DNA from: an uncultured Eubacterium sp.
GTDB lineage: Bacteria; Bacillota; Clostridia; Oscillospirales; Acutalibacteraceae
NCBI GenBank assembly: GCA_934561395.1
Contig: CAKTGF010000001.1
Location: 62,001 to 126,000 of the forward strand
Direction: 5' to 3'
DNA: 64,000 bases
Positions 61,423-64,000 of this stretch are shown here, one piece after another. The position numbers and the translations under genes were made by a program. Within the stretch, counting starts at the first letter, position 1. Each line of letters begins with the position of its first letter. The notes beneath the pieces were generated by a model. It did not search any database and was not told the origin of the DNA. It saw nothing but the letters and a program-made list of their open reading frames with translations.

Positions 61423-61460
61423 AAATACCCCCGCAGGAGCAATCCTGTGGGGGTATTTTA
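61423..61460. terminator. bidirectional terminator between GH43 and the lipoprotein gene
   Basis: AAATACCCCCGCAGGA-gcaa-TCCTGTGGGGGTATTT; 16-bp stem with one G-T pair, T run follows. Confidence 0.92.
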
Positions 61461-61925
61461 TCAGCCTGTTGTTGAAACAACAATAATTGCTTTTTCGTTT
61501 TCGATTTTTAACGAAAAGGTTTCGTACCTTTCCTTATCAAGGTCTTTAATTTTATCCGACGGCGTAATTTCATAAGAAACATCAACATTATATTCATTAT
61601 CCTTTGAATTATATGTTACCGAGCCCACAGATATAAGCCTTGCGGAATATGCGCCGCTGAAGGTGCCCTCCTGCTCTTGGTAAAACCAATTGAAAAACTC
61701 CTGTGAGCAGTAATCCTGCATACCCTTAAAATCGCCTTTTTCAAAACAGGCAAAAAATGCCGATACACAGTCATTTACCAACACGGCAGAATTCTCCGCC
61801 TCAGTGCTTTCAACAGTAGTGCTCTGCTTGCTTTCGGTATTATCCGCCGAACCTTGATCTTTTGCACAGGCGGAAAAGGAGCAAATCAGAACAACTGCCA
61901 AAAATACTGTAATTATCTTTTTCAT
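61461..61925 (-). CDS. small lipoprotein
   Basis: 154 residues from ATG 61925: MKKIITVFLAVVLICSFSAC, lipobox Cys at about residue 20, then a Ser/Thr/Glu linker and a NTF2-like-looking domain (FFACFEKGDFKGMQDYCSQEFFNWFYQ). A longer reading from 61982 adds only implausible sequence and enters the terminator. Function unknown. Confidence 0.8.
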   Translation of the reverse strand: MKKIITVFLAVVLICSFSACAKDQGSADNTESKQSTTVESTEAENSAVLVNDCVSAFFACFEKGDFKGMQDYCSQEFFNWFYQEQEGTFSGAYSARLISVGSVTYNSKDNEYNVDVSYEITPSDKIKDLDKERYETFSLKIENEKAIIVVSTTG

Positions 61926-61963
61926 ATCTCTTTCTCTTAGTAATAACTTCACAAACAAAACAA

Positions 61964-62007
61964 GCGATAAACGGTGTTGCAATTTTTGCCAATATGCCGT
62001 TTATCGC
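61964..62007. terminator. terminator after glnA
   Basis: GCGATAAACGG / CCGTTTATCGC, 11-bp perfect stem with a 22-nt loop; T-rich on both outer sides. Confidence 0.75.
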
Positions 62008-62014
62008 CTTTTTG

Positions 62015-63358
62015 TTAGTAATTAATCATATAGTGTTTAATTTCCCATTCGGAAACAGCCATTTTATAGGAATTCCACTCTTCCTTTTTGCCGTTAATGT
62101 AGTTTCTGAACACATGCTCGCCAAGGGTTTCCTTAACAAACGGGTCAGCCTCTGCGGCTTTAATTGCCTCCTCCAATGAGCCGGGCAGACAATCAATACC
62201 CAATTCGTCAAGTTCTGCCTGAGAAAGTGCATAAACATTTTCATCATAAGCAGGCGCAGGCTTTAAGCCTTTCTTAATGCCGTCAAGGCCTGCTGCAAGG
62301 CAAAGTGCCATTTCAAGATATGGGTTGCAGGTTGGGTCGGGGCTGCGGAGCTCAACTCTTGTTCCCTTACCCCTTGACGCAGGGATACGAACAAGAACAG
62401 ACCTGTTTGAGGTTGACCATACAAGGTATGACGGTGCCTCATAACCGGGAACCAATCTTTTATATGAATTTACTGTTGGGTTTGAAACAACGGCAATGCC
62501 TTTAACATGGGCCATAATACCTGCAATAAAGGAATAAGCCGCATCACTTAAGCCAAGCTCGCCGTTAGGGTCGTCAAACACATTTTTGCCTGTTTTTAAA
62601 TCGTAAAGTGACATATTGGTGTGCATACCCGAGCCACAAATACCCTCAATCGGCTTTGGCATAAAGGTTGCGTGCAAGCCGTGCTTTGTTGCGTAGGTTT
62701 TAACAACATGCTTAAAGGTCATAACTCTGTCGGCAGAAGTCATAACATCGCCGAATTGGAAATCAATTTCGTGCTGACCTTTAGCAACCTCGTGGTGTGA
62801 CGCCTCAATAGTATAGCCCATTTCTTCAAGGGCAAGGCAAATATCCCTACGGCAGTTAGAGCCTGTGTCAATTGGGTTAAGGTCAAAATAACCTGCCTTA
62901 TCGTTGGTTTCAAGGGTGGGGTTACCGTCCTCGTCAACATTAAACAGGAAAAATTCACATTCGGGACCCACATTAAAGCCGTAGCCCATTTCGGCAGCCT
63001 GGTCAATAACCTTTTGAAGAACATTTCTTGGGTCGCCCTCAAAGGGAGTTTTATTATCCACCTTATAAACAGAGCAAATGAGCCTTGCTGTTTGGGCGTT
63101 TAAATGCTTTCTCCAGGGGAAAATTGCCCATGTGTCGTAATCGGGATGAAGGTACATATCGCTTTCATCAATTCTTACAAAGCCGTCAATAGACGAGCCG
63201 TCAAACATACAATCGTTATTAAGTGCCTTTTCAAGCTGTGAAAATGTAATTGCCACATTCTTCATAATACCGAACAAATCGGTAAACTGAAGCCTGATAA
63301 ATTCAACGCCGTTTTCCTTTGCATCTTTAAGTATTTGCTCCTTGGTGTACTTACTCAT
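62015..63358 (-). CDS. glnA: glutamine synthetase, type I
   Basis: 447 residues, the usual GSI-alpha length. Catalytic motifs: DGSSIDGF, EVAKGQHEIDF, NPTVNSYKRL, RIPASRGKGTRVELRSPDP (ATP site). Assimilates ammonium. No adenylylation-site Tyr loop typical of GSI-beta was noticed. The leader has a promoter followed by a terminator. Confidence 0.98.
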   Translation of the reverse strand: MSKYTKEQILKDAKENGVEFIRLQFTDLFGIMKNVAITFSQLEKALNNDCMFDGSSIDGFVRIDESDMYLHPDYDTWAIFPWRKHLNAQTARLICSVYKVDNKTPFEGDPRNVLQKVIDQAAEMGYGFNVGPECEFFLFNVDEDGNPTLETNDKAGYFDLNPIDTGSNCRRDICLALEEMGYTIEASHHEVAKGQHEIDFQFGDVMTSADRVMTFKHVVKTYATKHGLHATFMPKPIEGICGSGMHTNMSLYDLKTGKNVFDDPNGELGLSDAAYSFIAGIMAHVKGIAVVSNPTVNSYKRLVPGYEAPSYLVWSTSNRSVLVRIPASRGKGTRVELRSPDPTCNPYLEMALCLAAGLDGIKKGLKPAPAYDENVYALSQAELDELGIDCLPGSLEEAIKAAEADPFVKETLGEHVFRNYINGKKEEWNSYKMAVSEWEIKHYMINY

Positions 63359-63384
63359 AATTAATTCCCTCTCTATTGTAAGTT

Positions 63385-63419
63385 GAAAAAAAGGCGCCCC
63401 AAATAAACGGAACGCCTTT
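63385..63419 (-). terminator. terminator inside the glnA leader
   Basis: AAAGGCG..CC / GG..CGCCTTT followed by seven T on the minus strand. It is downstream of the glnA promoter and about 30 nt before the glnA ATG, so it would stop most glnA transcripts unless read through. Confidence 0.7.
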
Positions 63420-63435
63420 GTTCTGATACGACACT

Positions 63436-63464
63436 ATTATATACATAAATTAACAATTTGTCAA
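63436..63464 (-). promoter_or_regulatory. sigma-A promoter of glnA
   Basis: TTGACA (63464-63459), 17-bp spacer, TATAAT (63441-63436): full consensus. Start point about 63429. Confidence 0.85.
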
Positions 63465-63488
63465 TCAATATAAAATAAATGCATTAAG

Positions 63489-64000
63489 TTATTCAAAATC
63501 CAAAAAATCCTTATCAATTATATCGCTTACCAAGTTCTTAAAATAGCTTACAGTAGCACCCGACTGTGCCTGATTTGCCGCAAGCTCATCGGTATAATCG
63601 TTAAATTTGTAAACAGTAAATTTGTAGCCCGAACCGTTATTTGTATAATAATCAATAACCGGCGCAAGCTTTGCGTTTGTAATTTGGATTTCGCCGTCAA
63701 TACGCTCTACCGTAATTTCTGCCATACCGCCGCACATTTGGTTAAGGTTTGTTTGGTGGCTGATAAAATTGCCGATTGAATAATAAACAAGCATTTTTTT
63801 GCCTGTATCCTCGTTGGTGTACCACTCAACGGGCTGGAGCACATGGGGATGGGTGCCGATTACTATATCAACCCCCAAGTCTGAGAAAAGCTTAACGTAT
63901 TCCTTTTGCTGCTCCGAAACATCATGGCTGTTTTCAGTTCCCCAGTGTGGGAATACCATAACAACATCGGCATTTTCCCTTGCCTGCTTAACATCCGATG
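63489..64000 (-). CDS. CapA family protein (partial, 5' end outside window)
   Basis: The frame is open to the window edge (about 170 residues seen). FPHWGTENS, IGTHPHVLQPVEW, VYYSIGNF are conserved metallophosphatase-like motifs of CapA/PgsA proteins, which take part in capsule or poly-gamma-glutamate synthesis. The internal ATG at 63959 is not the start. The last gene before the glnA promoter. Confidence 0.88.
   Translation of the reverse strand, partial: SDVKQARENADVVMVFPHWGTENSHDVSEQQKEYVKLFSDLGVDIVIGTHPHVLQPVEWYTNEDTGKKMLVYYSIGNFISHQTNLNQMCGGMAEITVERIDGEIQITNAKLAPVIDYYTNNGSGYKFTVYKFNDYTDELAANQAQSGATVSYFKNLVSDIIDKDFLDFE

Noticed and set aside
1..64000. CRISPR array
   Set aside because: No regularly spaced direct repeats with unique spacers were seen, and no cas genes.

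Overview
The window looks like chromosomal DNA of an anaerobic, low-to-mid GC Clostridia, most likely a gut Oscillospirales (Ruminococcaceae/Oscillospiraceae-like) organism. The inference rests on the gene families (long HPF, CtsR/McsA/McsB/ClpC, YlxM-Ffh-S16-KhpA, GPH sugar symporters, 2-hydroxyacyl-CoA dehydratase, FeoA-FeoA-FeoB-FeoB-associated protein), strong AGGAGG ribosome sites and near-consensus sigma-A promoters with 17-bp spacers. No sequence search was run, so species-level placement is open.

Layout: 1-908, 5' part of a secreted BIG2/beta-helix protein. 1075-10203 (minus), two housekeeping runs: ylxM-ffh-rpsP-khpA, and CBS protein-phoH-ybeY-era-yqzL-recO-mutS2. 10302-15024 (plus), FkbM-type methyltransferase, TauE/SafE anion exporter, cytoplasmic sulfatase and GPH sugar symporter, readable as a unit that imports a sulfated sugar, desulfates it and exports the anion. 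15060-28868, zinc-ribbon membrane proteins, hpf, a paired ABC exporter, a second GPH symporter, a tiny peptide gene with its own promoter and terminator, a GH28-like protein, a Na/Pi cotransporter, a DUF2804 protein and an Rrf2 regulator. 28984-34220 (minus), a six-gene cluster: 2-hydroxyacyl-CoA dehydratase-type alpha/beta proteins, their ATP-driven activator, a CooC-type ATPase, a small membrane protein and a Cys-cluster protein. 34402-37658, a collagen-like surface protein with a glycosyltransferase. 37766-40607, a TrpXYZ-type ABC importer whose binding protein is circularly permuted. 40909-42488, small proteins including CooT and a His-rich protein. 42723-46330, ferrous iron uptake. 47460-49650, prophage wreckage at a tRNA-Thr gene that carries tandem partial copies. 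49710-64000, cinA, folD, lgt, small proteins, ctsR-mcsA-mcsB-clpC, an SDR, a GH43 enzyme, glnA and a CapA-family protein that runs off the end.

The most interesting items are: (1) a repeated leader element found three times (7770-7847, 28303-28377, 41248-41337), always on the minus strand, with GGCTA exactly 11 nt before the ATG of three unrelated genes and the outline of a pseudoknot, a candidate undescribed cis-regulatory RNA or dispersed element; (2) the circular permutation of the TrpX-like binding protein; (3) the uncharacterised dehydratase-type redox cluster with CooC, with CooT elsewhere in the window and no CO dehydrogenase; (4) serial scars of integration at tRNA-Thr(CGT); (5) two promoter-terminator units that would make RNAs of about 45-55 nt. 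Small genes below usual length cutoffs (yqzL, FeoB-associated protein, a 32-residue peptide, a 38-residue Cys-rich peptide, a 54-residue membrane protein) were found by reading the sequence and are listed.
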